The position numbers were made by a program, and so were the translations under genes. This document shows, in pieces, positions 8,126 through 16,253 of a stretch of DNA of 64,000 nt (position 1 is its first letter; each line of letters starts with the position of its first letter). Under the pieces are notes generated by a model, which did no database searches, had not been told where the DNA came from, and worked only from the letters and a program-made list of their open reading frames with translations. The DNA comes from an uncultured Lachnospiraceae bacterium (GTDB lineage: Bacteria > Bacillota > Clostridia > Lachnospirales > Lachnospiraceae): positions 53,066 to 117,065 of the forward strand of contig CAMJHQ010000008.1 in NCBI GenBank assembly GCA_946405625.1, given 5' to 3'.

Positions 8126-8995
8126 TTACCAGGCAATTCCTGATGCCATAGGAAGTTCAACCTGTCCTCTCCTGAGTGAGTTGTTTCCTGCTTCATAGGT
8201 AACAATTTTAATAATCTCACCTGTTAAATCTTTCAGTCTTACAACCTTGAAATGATCTTTATCCATAATCTTCTCCCAGGTTTTGATAAAGCTGCCATTA
8301 TTTACGTAAATGCGATGATTTACAAACAGATGATATACTTCATATTTTTCCTGAACGCTTTCGAACAAAGCCTCTGTTTCAACATCTTCACCTATTTCAC
8401 GGCCTGTAATATCATAAATCCTTTCTGCCGAAAGATATGGATTTACTCCTTCATCACCCATTGTGATGATTATTCCTTTTCGGTCTCTTTCCCATGCATC
8501 AAGCTTCACATGATTAAGTCCGAAATACCATGCGGCGGTATAAGATTCATACGCATTCCCGCCTCCGCCAAACTCGAAATATATTTTATCCAGCTGTTCA
8601 GCTATCCTTATATCCGATTCAAACTGAGAAACCTGTAACGGGTATCTGTCATATGCGAAATCTCCGATGCCCATTACCATGAACTCAACATCCTTTACTT
8701 TCTCATAAAGCTTCGTCATTATGATATTGAGCTGCTTGGCAACTTCTACAGCTGCCTGACCCATAGATCCGGTAACATCAAGCGCCAGGATTACCGGTAT
8801 TGTTTCCGGATGTTCTTCTGTATCGCAGCACTCTCTCATTACATCCTTCGGATCAAGCATCGGGTCTAAAGTTCTTGCGCCAAACATTTCCTGATTACTC
8901 AGATTTCCGGCTATGCATCCCTTTTTATCTACTGTTCTTCCTGCTCTTCTTGAATACTGTATGAATGTATCTTCTCGCCATATTCCGCTACCCAT
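8126..8995 (-). CDS. VWA-domain protein
   Basis: I start at the ATG preceded by AGGAGG with 5 nt spacing (289 residues). Residues 66 to about 250 form a von Willebrand A domain; the metal-site motif is DVTGSMG with Asp73, a Thr variant of the DxSxS rule. Later parts (FMVMGIGDFAYD and IIITMGDEG) carry the other conserved acidic residues. There is no signal peptide or membrane helix, so it is cytoplasmic. Such proteins usually bind a partner through a metal ion. The upstream partner gene at 9220-9807 and the downstream PurA-like gene are the obvious candidates for a complex. The precise role is unknown. Confidence 0.75.
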   Translation of the reverse strand: MGSGIWREDTFIQYSRRAGRTVDKKGCIAGNLSNQEMFGARTLDPMLDPKDVMRECCDTEEHPETIPVILALDVTGSMGQAAVEVAKQLNIIMTKLYEKVKDVEFMVMGIGDFAYDRYPLQVSQFESDIRIAEQLDKIYFEFGGGGNAYESYTAAWYFGLNHVKLDAWERDRKGIIITMGDEGVNPYLSAERIYDITGREIGEDVETEALFESVQEKYEVYHLFVNHRIYVNNGSFIKTWEKIMDKDHFKVVRLKDLTGEIIKIVTYEAGNNSLRRGQVELPMASGIAW

Positions 8996-9076
8996 ATGTT
9001 CCTCCTTTCCGACCATTCGGTCTTATCTGATCTTTTCCTCCATTTTTTTGCAAATCACCTGATCGGGCATTTCCAA

Positions 9077-9205
9077 CCTTCACTAATTTATTCACCCGAC
9101 CAGGCATTGCATCCCTTCACTATTTGACGATTCCTGTTTGACCGATTGACATTTACCTTCACTAAAATATATATCGTCAGACGATCATTAAAACCTTCAC
9201 TAATT
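9077..9205. repeat. Four degenerate tandem units of about 40 bp behind the 9220-9807 stop codon
   Basis: CCTTCACTAATT-like sequence recurs at 9077, 9114, 9156 and 9194 (steps 37, 42 and 38 bp), with related GATCGGGCA, CCGACCAGGCA and CCGATTGACA between. The step sizes are not multiples of three, so this is not coding. The array fills the gap between two genes of one transcript. Confidence 0.7.
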
Positions 9206-9219
9206 ACTCATCAATCCGA

Positions 9220-9807
9220 TCAAACATCATCGTCATCTTCAAAAGCATCCCCTGCTCCGTCATCCTCATCCATATCGAAGAGTCCTTCGAAAAGTCCGTC
9301 ACTCTGTTTACCGAGCAACATAAGCGGAAGTATTCCGTTCAGATTGTTATTTGCATTTCCGTTTCCCTTCATCATTTCGGAAAGCATCATGTACTTCATT
9401 ATCTTTCCAGGTCCCTTGCCCTTAGCAAGTCCACCTCCGAACATTGAAACGATCTTACCGTAGAAATATGTGTTCCCCATGAAAATGTGTCTTTCCGGAA
9501 GGATCTGTTCAACAGTAGAATCCTCATAATTGATTGCTGTTATTTTGTCCTTAGTTGCCTCAATGACACATTTCGGTTTTCCGTTAGCCAGGATAATGTC
9601 TCCCGCCTTTACCTTATTTGTCGGTATAACGAAGAAGAATTCTTCACCGACATTGAATACGAAACTGTCACAGTTCGTAAGCCGTCCGGAGGTAACTTCG
9701 TAGGTCTTGTAGCCGTTGGATGTCTTGATGGCCGTTCCTCCGTTCATTGATAACCTGCACATACCCGGTGCTATCTTTCCGAAAATCCCGTTAAACATGT
9801 TATTCAT
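9220..9807 (-). CDS. Unrecognised soluble protein with acidic C-terminal tail
   Basis: The 195-residue protein begins MNNMFNGIFGK, 6 nt after GGAGG. Residues 1-115 look like an all-beta domain (KTYEVTSGRLT, FVFNVGEEFFFVIPT, GDIILANGKPKCVIEA). Residues 115-165 are Gly- and Met-rich (FGGGLAKGKGPGK, LPLMLLG), and the last 20 are almost purely Asp and Glu (DMDEDDGAGDAFEDDDDV), a likely contact with basic partners or metal. I do not know a function. It is the first gene of a unit with the VWA protein and the PurA-like protein, driven from 9895-9923. Confidence 0.65.
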   Translation of the reverse strand: MNNMFNGIFGKIAPGMCRLSMNGGTAIKTSNGYKTYEVTSGRLTNCDSFVFNVGEEFFFVIPTNKVKAGDIILANGKPKCVIEATKDKITAINYEDSTVEQILPERHIFMGNTYFYGKIVSMFGGGLAKGKGPGKIMKYMMLSEMMKGNGNANNNLNGILPLMLLGKQSDGLFEGLFDMDEDDGAGDAFEDDDDV

Positions 9808-9894
9808 TTCAGTACCTCCTTCTCTTTTATATTCAACAGGTTTCTTTTTATCATTCTGTTATTATCTGAATGTTTATATCTCTGTTGTGGGTAT

Positions 9895-9923
9895 ATCTTA
9901 TAATCTTTTTGATAATATGTCAA
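9895..9923 (-). promoter_or_regulatory. Sigma-A promoter with operator-like site in its spacer
   Basis: TTGACA (9918-9923) and TAAGAT (9895-9900) on the minus strand with 17 bp between them. The spacer is filled by ATAATC-TTTTT-GATAAT (9900-9916), the same palindrome type as at 2691 and 4320. Confidence 0.7.
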
Positions 9924-10027
9924 GTACTTTTTTCAAAAATTTTTTTCACATCCAAAATGCCTGTTTCTTATACGCTAAAATCAGTCTATTGTTATTTATT
10001 ACTATTGTATTTATACAAAGTGTACAA

Positions 10028-10056
10028 TTGATATATACCATTCGCTTTGATATACT
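10028..10056 (+). promoter_or_regulatory. Sigma-A promoter of the secreted esterase
   Basis: TTGATA (10028-10033), 17 bp, TATACT (10051-10056). The 5' leader is about 140 nt. Confidence 0.6.
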
Positions 10057-10156
10057 TAACGTGTCATATAATTATCGTAATAATTATATAAATTATTTTG
10101 ATTTATATTACACCACACACCAACACTATTAATCTAATTAAGGAGGGAATCAAGAA

Positions 10157-10219
10157 TTGAAGAAAAGTATTTATCCATTTTCAGCATTTGGGGAGGGCAC
10201 AAGCGATGAAAGCATCTAG
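10157..10219 (+). CDS. Possible leader peptide upstream of the esterase
   Basis: A TTG at 10157 follows a strong ribosome site (AAGGAGGG, 9-10 nt upstream) and opens a 20-codon frame (LKKSIYPFSAFGEGTSDESI) that stops at 10219, overlapping the start of the esterase gene in another frame by 14 nt. The strong ribosome site has no other evident use. It could couple translation to the next gene. The coding evidence is only the ribosome site and the overlap. Confidence 0.35.
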   Translation: MKKSIYPFSAFGEGTSDESI

Positions 10220-11867
10220 AAGAATTATGTCGTTTATCTTAGCTTTAGGGCTTTTGTTATCCTCTCTATATATCAGCGACGCAAAAACAAAAGTTCATGC
10301 ATCATCAGTATCATATGAAGCAATCCAGTACGGCAATAAGACAAACGGAAACTGGGGATATATCCTTGTTCCTAAGGGTGTTTCCGGGAAGCTTCAGACC
10401 GGAGTAGTAGTACATGGACTTTCTGGTGAAAACAAAGCCGTGTCACATGTCACAGACGCTTTAACGAGGTGGGGAAACGCAGGATACGATACACCTATGA
10501 TTTTAATACTTCCAATGATCACATATTATAAAAGTGATATGGATACTGTTTATAAGTTCAGAGATTACGTAAAAAACAATCTTCCGTCTGTTATCGATCA
10601 GATGGATAACGGAGCATTTAATAAGCTTATAAAAGATAACGGTTACGACTGCAGTATTGATACATCCAAGGGATATTTTATTACCGGATGGTCACTGGGA
10701 GGATCTGTTGCAGCATATGCGGGAAGTAAATACAAAGATAAGTTCCCATATGTTGGAAGTCTCAGTCCTGCTCCTTCAACACATGAAGTATTTTTACAGG
10801 CTGATCCCGATACTCAAAAATACAATTATTCAAAAGAATCCGGCCATATTCTGATGATGGCAGGCAGCATTCCTGAAATGAATGAGCAGGCTTATCACGT
10901 TATGAAAGGTTTCAATCAGATGCGTAACGGAAACTGTGACTTTTTCGTTTTTGAGCACGGTATTCATCATAGTAATTTATTTATGACAGAACTGTTCATA
11001 TTTTTATATGCTGTAAATCATGACGGAACATATCCTACAGAAGATATTATCACAAAAGTATATCCAAATCAGATTGAAGGCGGAAAGAATGTTCCAACAA
11101 AGCTCTTAAGTTTTCCTGAGGAGTCCGAACAGTCATCTGCTCATAAATGGAACGGAAACACCTGTGAATTATGCGGTGCAAAGAAAAGCCAGAATGCTCC
11201 TGATAAAAAATCTGAAGAAAAGAAGACTGAAGAAAAGACTGAAGCAACTACAGAAGCTACAACAGAGGCTACAACAGAGGCCACTACTGAAGCAGTGACA
11301 GAAGCTCCGAAGCCTGAACTTACAGTGAAGGTAACAAGCGAAAAAGAAATTACTGTAGATCATAAATCACCATACAGCATGTCTGTTGAAGCTACCGGAA
11401 CAAATCTTACATATAACTGGCAATACAGTGTAGACAACAAAAACTGGGCTGACACAACACGTACGAACAGAAACGGTAAGGCTACTATGATTGTTGATGA
11501 TGCTACCAGAGATGTATTTTATCGCTGTGTAGTATCTGACGGAGAAACAACCAAGGCATCCGATTCAATAACCGTTCATGTAAGACCGGTAATCAATTCT
11601 GTTACTTCAACAGGTTATAAAGTTGAGCTGGTTCCAGGCGAAACCTACACAGTTTCGGTTTCAGCATCAGGTCTTGAGCTTTCATACAAGTGGCAGTACA
11701 GTCTTGATAACAAAACATGGGTAGATAGTATAAACAACGGTAAAAACACCGACACCGTTGAGTATATAAATCATCCGGAGAATCATGTACAGGCACTCTA
11801 CTACAGATGCCAGGTTACAAGTGCCGGAACTACTGTTACTACCGATCCTATCAGACTTGGTAAATAA
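10206..11867 (+). CDS. Secreted alpha/beta-hydrolase (esterase) with two Ig-like domains
   Basis: From the ATG preceded by GGGGAGGG the protein has 553 residues. It has a signal peptide (about 1-33, basic MKASRR, hydrophobic core, cleavage near KVHA), an esterase domain to about residue 290 with nucleophile motif GWSLGG (Ser163) and a likely catalytic His in EHGIHHS, then a CxxC segment (CELCG), a Thr/Glu/Ala linker of TEAT repeats, and two Ig-like domains, both with a WQYS-DNK-W motif. The fold resembles family-1 carbohydrate esterases or PHB-depolymerase-like esterases, so it probably removes acyl or feruloyl groups from plant polymers outside the cell. The linker and Ig domains suggest wall or substrate binding; there is no cell-wall sorting signal. 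It is monocistronic, with a terminator right after it. Confidence 0.75.
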   Translation: MKASRRIMSFILALGLLLSSLYISDAKTKVHASSVSYEAIQYGNKTNGNWGYILVPKGVSGKLQTGVVVHGLSGENKAVSHVTDALTRWGNAGYDTPMILILPMITYYKSDMDTVYKFRDYVKNNLPSVIDQMDNGAFNKLIKDNGYDCSIDTSKGYFITGWSLGGSVAAYAGSKYKDKFPYVGSLSPAPSTHEVFLQADPDTQKYNYSKESGHILMMAGSIPEMNEQAYHVMKGFNQMRNGNCDFFVFEHGIHHSNLFMTELFIFLYAVNHDGTYPTEDIITKVYPNQIEGGKNVPTKLLSFPEESEQSSAHKWNGNTCELCGAKKSQNAPDKKSEEKKTEEKTEATTEATTEATTEATTEAVTEAPKPELTVKVTSEKEITVDHKSPYSMSVEATGTNLTYNWQYSVDNKNWADTTRTNRNGKATMIVDDATRDVFYRCVVSDGETTKASDSITVHVRPVINSVTSTGYKVELVPGETYTVSVSASGLELSYKWQYSLDNKTWVDSINNGKNTDTVEYINHPENHVQALYYRCQVTSAGTTVTTDPIRLGK

Positions 11868-11902
11868 ATCTATTTCAATGTGTGTGATGTTTAATATAAA
11901 TA

Positions 11903-11930
11903 GCGGAGTTCACTTAAATGTGAACTCCGC
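11903..11930. terminator. Bidirectional terminator
   Basis: GCGGAGTTCAC and GTGAACTCCGC form an 11-bp perfect stem with a 6-nt loop. It is followed by TTTCTTT on the plus strand and serves the converging esterase and AraC genes. Confidence 0.85.
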
Positions 11931-11935
11931 TTTCT

Positions 11936-12841
11936 TTATGCCTTTGTTACCGGTACAAGCTCGATATATCCTCTCTCTCCTCTCGGTTCAAGCTGGATCC
12001 TAGGATTTGTATCATCCCACTTATATCCTATAAATTCCGGATTATACTTCTTCTCAGCCTCCCAGATTTCATTGATAGCCGCTACATAGTCTTCATCAGC
12101 GAACGGCTCCCCTCTGAAAAGCAGATATGTTGATGCCGGAAGCTCTATCATCTCAAATCCGGCCGGAATAATACCGTCATAATCTTCTTCTACTTCTACA
12201 CCCTGAACATATACATTTGTTACAGGCTTTCTCATGTTCTTAGGAAGCCACATACATACAGGTTCTCCGCTGATCGACTTAATACTGGTAAGAAGTCCCC
12301 AGACATCACAGCCAACTTCCTCACAATAGCTGAAATACTCATCAGCCTTTATTCCACGTTTGATGATCACTTTCCTGGCAGGCTTCTCAATTACCTGAAT
12401 AAATACATTTCTTATTTCGCTCATATCGCTCATTTTCCTTTCGTCATTTATGATAAGGTTAGGTGTGAAAAGCCATATTGGAACCGGGCATAGGGCATAT
12501 TCCTTGGGATTACAGCCGAATTCACGTCTGAATGCGCGCTGATATCCGTCTACACTTCCAAAACCCATATCCATGGCGACATCGAGAACTGACAGCTTCT
12601 CATCTCTGAGTCTGAGGGCTGACTTCGACAGCTTAAGGCGCCTGATATAAACCGCCGGTGTCATACCCAGATACTTTTCAAACAGTTTCCTTGCATATCC
12701 CGGAGAGAATGAAGCACATCCTGCAAGTTCTTCTATCGTGATTTCCTCACTGATATGTTCACTTATATAATCCTGCATCATCCTTACCGCTTCACGCTGT
12801 TCTATGATCATATCATCCTGTTTATCTCTTTGTTCGTCCAT
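11936..12841 (-). CDS. AraC-family regulator with GyrI-like effector domain
   Basis: The 301-residue protein has the two AraC helix-turn-helix units at about residues 15-115 (GCASFSPGYARKLFEKYLGMT and VLDVAMDMGFGSVDGYQRAF-REFG regions) and a C-terminal GyrI-like domain (about 145-301) of the type that binds drugs and small hydrophobic molecules in Rob and BmrR-like regulators. The ribosome site AGGAG lies 8 nt before the ATG. It sits 12 bp after the 12854-13936 gene, so the two are cotranscribed, and it may control that membrane protein. Its target is not visible from sequence. Confidence 0.85.
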   Translation of the reverse strand: MDEQRDKQDDMIIEQREAVRMMQDYISEHISEEITIEELAGCASFSPGYARKLFEKYLGMTPAVYIRRLKLSKSALRLRDEKLSVLDVAMDMGFGSVDGYQRAFRREFGCNPKEYALCPVPIWLFTPNLIINDERKMSDMSEIRNVFIQVIEKPARKVIIKRGIKADEYFSYCEEVGCDVWGLLTSIKSISGEPVCMWLPKNMRKPVTNVYVQGVEVEEDYDGIIPAGFEMIELPASTYLLFRGEPFADEDYVAAINEIWEAEKKYNPEFIGYKWDDTNPRIQLEPRGERGYIELVPVTKA

Positions 12842-12853
12842 TGGCTCATCTCC

Positions 12854-13936
12854 TTATGAGCGTATGTTACCAAAACCTATATTCTTAATTCTCGACTTTT
12901 TTGCCTTACTGTCTTTGATCCATTCTTTTTGAAAAAATACCATTCGGTCATCATATTCGAAACCATTACCCCATACACCGAACAGCTCTTCGAGATAACT
13001 TCCGAGGTCTGAAATATCTTCTTCTCTGTCTCCGAAGTAACTAATGGTCACTTCCGCATTTCCGTCGCTGAGAAGTTCCATTGATGTCTTAACTATCGCA
13101 TCCTTATCCGAATATCCATATATAAGGTTATCTGCTTCAAAGGATTCTGCAACATCTTTTCTGATATCATCCGATAACAGCAGCGCTGCGTCTCCTCCCT
13201 CATACCAATGATCGGGTTCGCCCGCCATCAGCACATAATATGGAAATGTATACTTACGGGATTTCATATTCTCCGGACCATAAGGAAGTTCGGGAATCCT
13301 CTTCTTGCATTCCTCATAAATCCCGTTCATCTCTTCTATTACATTTGCATTAACATAACCATTACTTTGAATATCGGATAAAGTATATTCCTTATCATCA
13401 GATGCAATTACAACTATACGATACCTTCCCTTACTCGGAAGTCCGCCGAGTTCCTTATGCTTGGCATTATATCCATATATACGCTTCAATTCATTGTATC
13501 TGAATGCCGTTTGTCCGAATTTCCTGTTTCCTATGTCACTTGTGAATCCCACGATCATATTCTCGGTAGTAAGAACATGTGTATTTTCAAACCATTCAGT
13601 ATCATCACCCCTTGATTCTATATCTATCTCTTTTGAGGTGATACCGCTCAAAGATTCGACACGTCCTATCAGATACATCTGATACAGATTAACGCCGAGC
13701 AGCATAAAACCGGCTGCCGCAAACAGTCCTCCGACAACAAGAAGCAGACTCTTGTTCTCCTGATTCGTCGGAATAAAAGCCGTAACTATCAAAATAATCG
13801 CCAATAGAGTGATAAACTCTCCTACGACCATGAGCCCAAACTGAAATCCATATAATTGTTTTACATTTTTATTTTCATACATAGCGTCGATAACGACCTC
13901 CGATTTTGTATCATTCCGGCATCGATAAACTTTCAT
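12854..13936 (-). CDS. Two-helix membrane protein, unknown
   Basis: The 360-residue protein has a short cytoplasmic start, two adjacent membrane helices at about residues 30-55 and 63-90, and a large soluble part of 260 residues with alternating strands and helices. No known family is evident. The start ATG has only a weak ribosome site, but the extended -10 promoter lies close upstream at 13955, giving a very short leader. It shares a transcript with the AraC/GyrI-type regulator. Confidence 0.65.
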   Translation of the reverse strand: MKVYRCRNDTKSEVVIDAMYENKNVKQLYGFQFGLMVVGEFITLLAIILIVTAFIPTNQENKSLLLVVGGLFAAAGFMLLGVNLYQMYLIGRVESLSGITSKEIDIESRGDDTEWFENTHVLTTENMIVGFTSDIGNRKFGQTAFRYNELKRIYGYNAKHKELGGLPSKGRYRIVVIASDDKEYTLSDIQSNGYVNANVIEEMNGIYEECKKRIPELPYGPENMKSRKYTFPYYVLMAGEPDHWYEGGDAALLLSDDIRKDVAESFEADNLIYGYSDKDAIVKTSMELLSDGNAEVTISYFGDREEDISDLGSYLEELFGVWGNGFEYDDRMVFFQKEWIKDSKAKKSRIKNIGFGNIRS

Positions 13937-13954
13937 ATCTATAAGGCCGAACCC

Positions 13955-13960
13955 ATTATA
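13955..13960 (-). promoter_or_regulatory. Extended -10 promoter of the 13936 gene
   Basis: The minus strand reads TGATATAAT, a TGn-extended perfect -10 box, without a good -35 box. It lies about 20 bp before the start codon. Confidence 0.5.
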
Positions 13961-14028
13961 TCATATTTATATAGCTTCTTCCTATAGCCATACGCAGATT
14001 CCTGTATAGCCAAAACCTATTACGCCTA

Positions 14029-14058
14029 TTGACATAGTAGGTCGATTCCTCATATAAT
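14029..14058 (+). promoter_or_regulatory. Sigma-A promoter of the ligase/amidotransferase pair
   Basis: TTGACA (14029-14034) and TATAAT (14053-14058), both perfect, with an 18-bp spacer. Confidence 0.8.
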
Positions 14059-14110
14059 AAAGGCCTATATAATATATGAGGCATTTTAACAGTTTTTAAG
14101 GAGTATGCTT

Positions 14111-15385
14111 ATGAGTTATATAAATGAGATATCTGAATATATCCGTTCCGGCGAATCCAATGACCGAAACCTCGGACTTGAGATAGAACATTTTATCGTA
14201 AATGATGAAGGTTATCAGATAGGATTCCACGAGATATCAGAACTTATCGATAAAGTCGGAAGAGAGCTTGGTGCAGAGATCATCTATATTGATCACTTCC
14301 CTGTAGGCTATTATACAGGTGAATATTCAACCAGTCTTGAGCCTTCCTGCCAGTTTGAAATAAGCATTAATCCATATTCGGATCTGAGCACTATTGAAAG
14401 CATATACTGGGAATTCCGAAGCATATGGGATCCTATATTCGAAGAAAGAGGATATCATTTTGAGACTAAAGGAAATCTTCCTCTTGTTGAGACACAGGTT
14501 ATTACTCCTGATGACATCCCTCTCTCTCCGAAGAAGCGTTATAAATATATGGATGCCTACTTCAGAAAGAGCGGACGATATGGAAAATATATGATGCGTG
14601 CTTCGGCCTCAGCTCAGGTTTCTATAGATTATAAGTCCGAAGAAGATATGATCCGAAAACTAAGGGTTCTTGAGAAGATCTCCCCTCTCTTTATGATAAT
14701 GCTGGAGAACAAGACGGATGAATCTTCTACACTTCCAGGTGTAACCGACAAGCCACATCTGTTCCGTATTCAGGAATGGGATGACCTCGATCCTGACAGG
14801 ACCGGATTTGTTCCTCATTCTCTTGATCCCGATTTCGGATATGACAAAATGGCGGATGTTATTTCCAGGACTCCGCTTATCCTTCTTACAGACGAAGGAA
14901 ATACCATTGATGTCGGCAGTCTGAATGCAAGAGACCTGCTCAAGAGCGGAACTATCGACTGGGATAATACGGATGCTGAAAGAAGGAAGAAGCTTATAGA
15001 ACATTTCATGTCAATGGGATTCTTCCATTTCAGGATCAAGAAATATATTGAAATAAGAGTTGCCGACAGTGTACCTCTCGAACGTGCACTTGGCTACGTA
15101 GCTTTAATAAAAGGATTAATTTATTCCGATAAAAACATTAGACTGCTCGATGAGATTCTTTCAATCGTTACTGATTTAGATTCCATTCAAAATGCAGTCG
15201 AAGAGATTGAGAAAAATGGCTTTGATGCAATTATTTATAACGGAAGATCTGCTCTTGAATGGTCTGAACAGTTATATAATCTTGCAGAATCAGCTCTTGA
15301 CGCAGAAGACAAGGAGTATTTAAAAGGTGTGCGAACTTTTTGGAATAACAGCAAACAGGAAAATCCGAATAAACAGCCTGCTTAA
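14111..15385 (+). CDS. Glutamate-cysteine ligase-like (GCS2/EgtA-type) protein
   Basis: From the ATG with AAGGAG 7 nt upstream the protein has 424 residues. The N-terminus carries the GCS2 metal and ATP signature LGLEIEHFIV, followed by EYSTSLEPSCQFEISINPY and, near residue 165, MMRASASAQVSIDY, typical for the active site of bacterial gamma-glutamylcysteine or related gamma-glutamyl ligases. The predicted reaction is ATP-dependent coupling of the glutamate gamma-carboxyl group to an amine such as cysteine. No glutathione synthetase gene follows; instead the next gene is a class II amidotransferase that overlaps it by 59 bp. Such a pair recalls EgtA and EgtC of ergothioneine synthesis, but no egtB or egtD is present here. 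Confidence 0.75.
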   Translation: MSYINEISEYIRSGESNDRNLGLEIEHFIVNDEGYQIGFHEISELIDKVGRELGAEIIYIDHFPVGYYTGEYSTSLEPSCQFEISINPYSDLSTIESIYWEFRSIWDPIFEERGYHFETKGNLPLVETQVITPDDIPLSPKKRYKYMDAYFRKSGRYGKYMMRASASAQVSIDYKSEEDMIRKLRVLEKISPLFMIMLENKTDESSTLPGVTDKPHLFRIQEWDDLDPDRTGFVPHSLDPDFGYDKMADVISRTPLILLTDEGNTIDVGSLNARDLLKSGTIDWDNTDAERRKKLIEHFMSMGFFHFRIKKYIEIRVADSVPLERALGYVALIKGLIYSDKNIRLLDEILSIVTDLDSIQNAVEEIEKNGFDAIIYNGRSALEWSEQLYNLAESALDAEDKEYLKGVRTFWNNSKQENPNKQPA

Positions 15386-16100
15386 GAAATTCTTTGAGCA
15401 CAGTGTTGAACACAGAAACGGATGGGGTCTGGCCTTCCTGGATGACTACTCTGTATCGGTTGAGAAGGAACCGGTCAGAGCCATCGACAGTCTTTATCTG
15501 AAGAGCAGACTCACAGGAAAGATTGATACCTCAAGGTTTATGGCTCATATCCGAAGAGCAACCGTGGGTGATGTATGCTTTGATAATACACATCCCTTCA
15601 TAAAGCGCGACGAGGCAGGCAGAACATGGGTTCTGGTTCATAACGGTACTATCTTCGAATCACCGTATCTTGACCAGTATCATCATAGACAGAACGGAAG
15701 TACAGACAGTGAAAGGATACTTCTCTACATAGTCGATCAGATGAACAGACATTATGAGAGTGAACTGAATTCCTTTGATGTAAACGAACGTATAAAGCTT
15801 ATAGAGAAGATCATAGAAAGACTCGCTCCGGGTAATAAACTGAACATCATGCTTTACGACGGAGATTACTTCTATGTTCATAAGAATGAAGCCGGAACTT
15901 TGTTTAAAAGCGAAAAACCGGGCTCTGTCATCTTCTCAACTCATCCGCTTTCCGAAGAAGGCTGGGATGAGGTTCCTCAGAATACTCTCTTCGTATATAA
16001 AGACGGAGAGCTTATTCATTCCGGAAAGCAGCATGATCATTCATACATTTATGATGATGAGAAAATGAAGCTCGTTTTCCTAAGTTATTCGGGCTTATAA
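15327..16100 (+). CDS. Class II glutamine amidotransferase (EgtC/YafJ-like)
   Basis: The frame opens with a GTG at 15327; AAGGAG lies 10 nt upstream inside the previous gene. The protein (257 residues) begins M-C-E-L-F-G-I, so the catalytic Cys2 of class II amidotransferases is exposed once Met is removed. MAHIRRATVGD and VLVHNGTI are the glutamine-binding segments of the Ntn fold. No synthase domain follows, as in YafJ and EgtC, which hydrolyse gamma-glutamyl amides. The 59-bp overlap with the ligase gene indicates coupled translation, so it probably acts on the ligase product or competes for the same gamma-glutamyl substrate. Confidence 0.85.
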   Translation: MCELFGITANRKIRINSLLKKFFEHSVEHRNGWGLAFLDDYSVSVEKEPVRAIDSLYLKSRLTGKIDTSRFMAHIRRATVGDVCFDNTHPFIKRDEAGRTWVLVHNGTIFESPYLDQYHHRQNGSTDSERILLYIVDQMNRHYESELNSFDVNERIKLIEKIIERLAPGNKLNIMLYDGDYFYVHKNEAGTLFKSEKPGSVIFSTHPLSEEGWDEVPQNTLFVYKDGELIHSGKQHDHSYIYDDEKMKLVFLSYSGL

Positions 16101-16176
16101 ATCCAGTAGTATAGCCTCACACGATAAAGTCATGAGTGTGCTGCGACAGACCAATCAGCAATCCTATAAGATAATA

Positions 16177-16227
16177 AAAGAGTACGTCATAGCCGGAACA
16201 ATGTTCCTCTTCTCTGACGTACTCTTT
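16177..16227. terminator. Bidirectional terminator
   Basis: AAAGAGTACGTCA (16177-16189) pairs with TGACGTACTCTTT (16215-16227). The loop holds a second small stem, GGAAC-aat-GTTCC. It lies between converging genes. Confidence 0.8.
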
Positions 16228-16253
16228 CTTTATATTGCCGCAGACACTCGATT

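Larger units (their letters stand above)
9808..10156. other. Divergent intergenic region
   Basis: This 350-bp AT-rich gap separates the minus-strand three-gene unit from the plus-strand esterase. It holds the promoter 9895-9923 (minus) and the promoter 10028-10056 (plus). Apart from AT-rich stretches with short inverted ATTAT/ATAAT runs around 10070-10100 I see nothing else in it. Confidence 0.6.
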
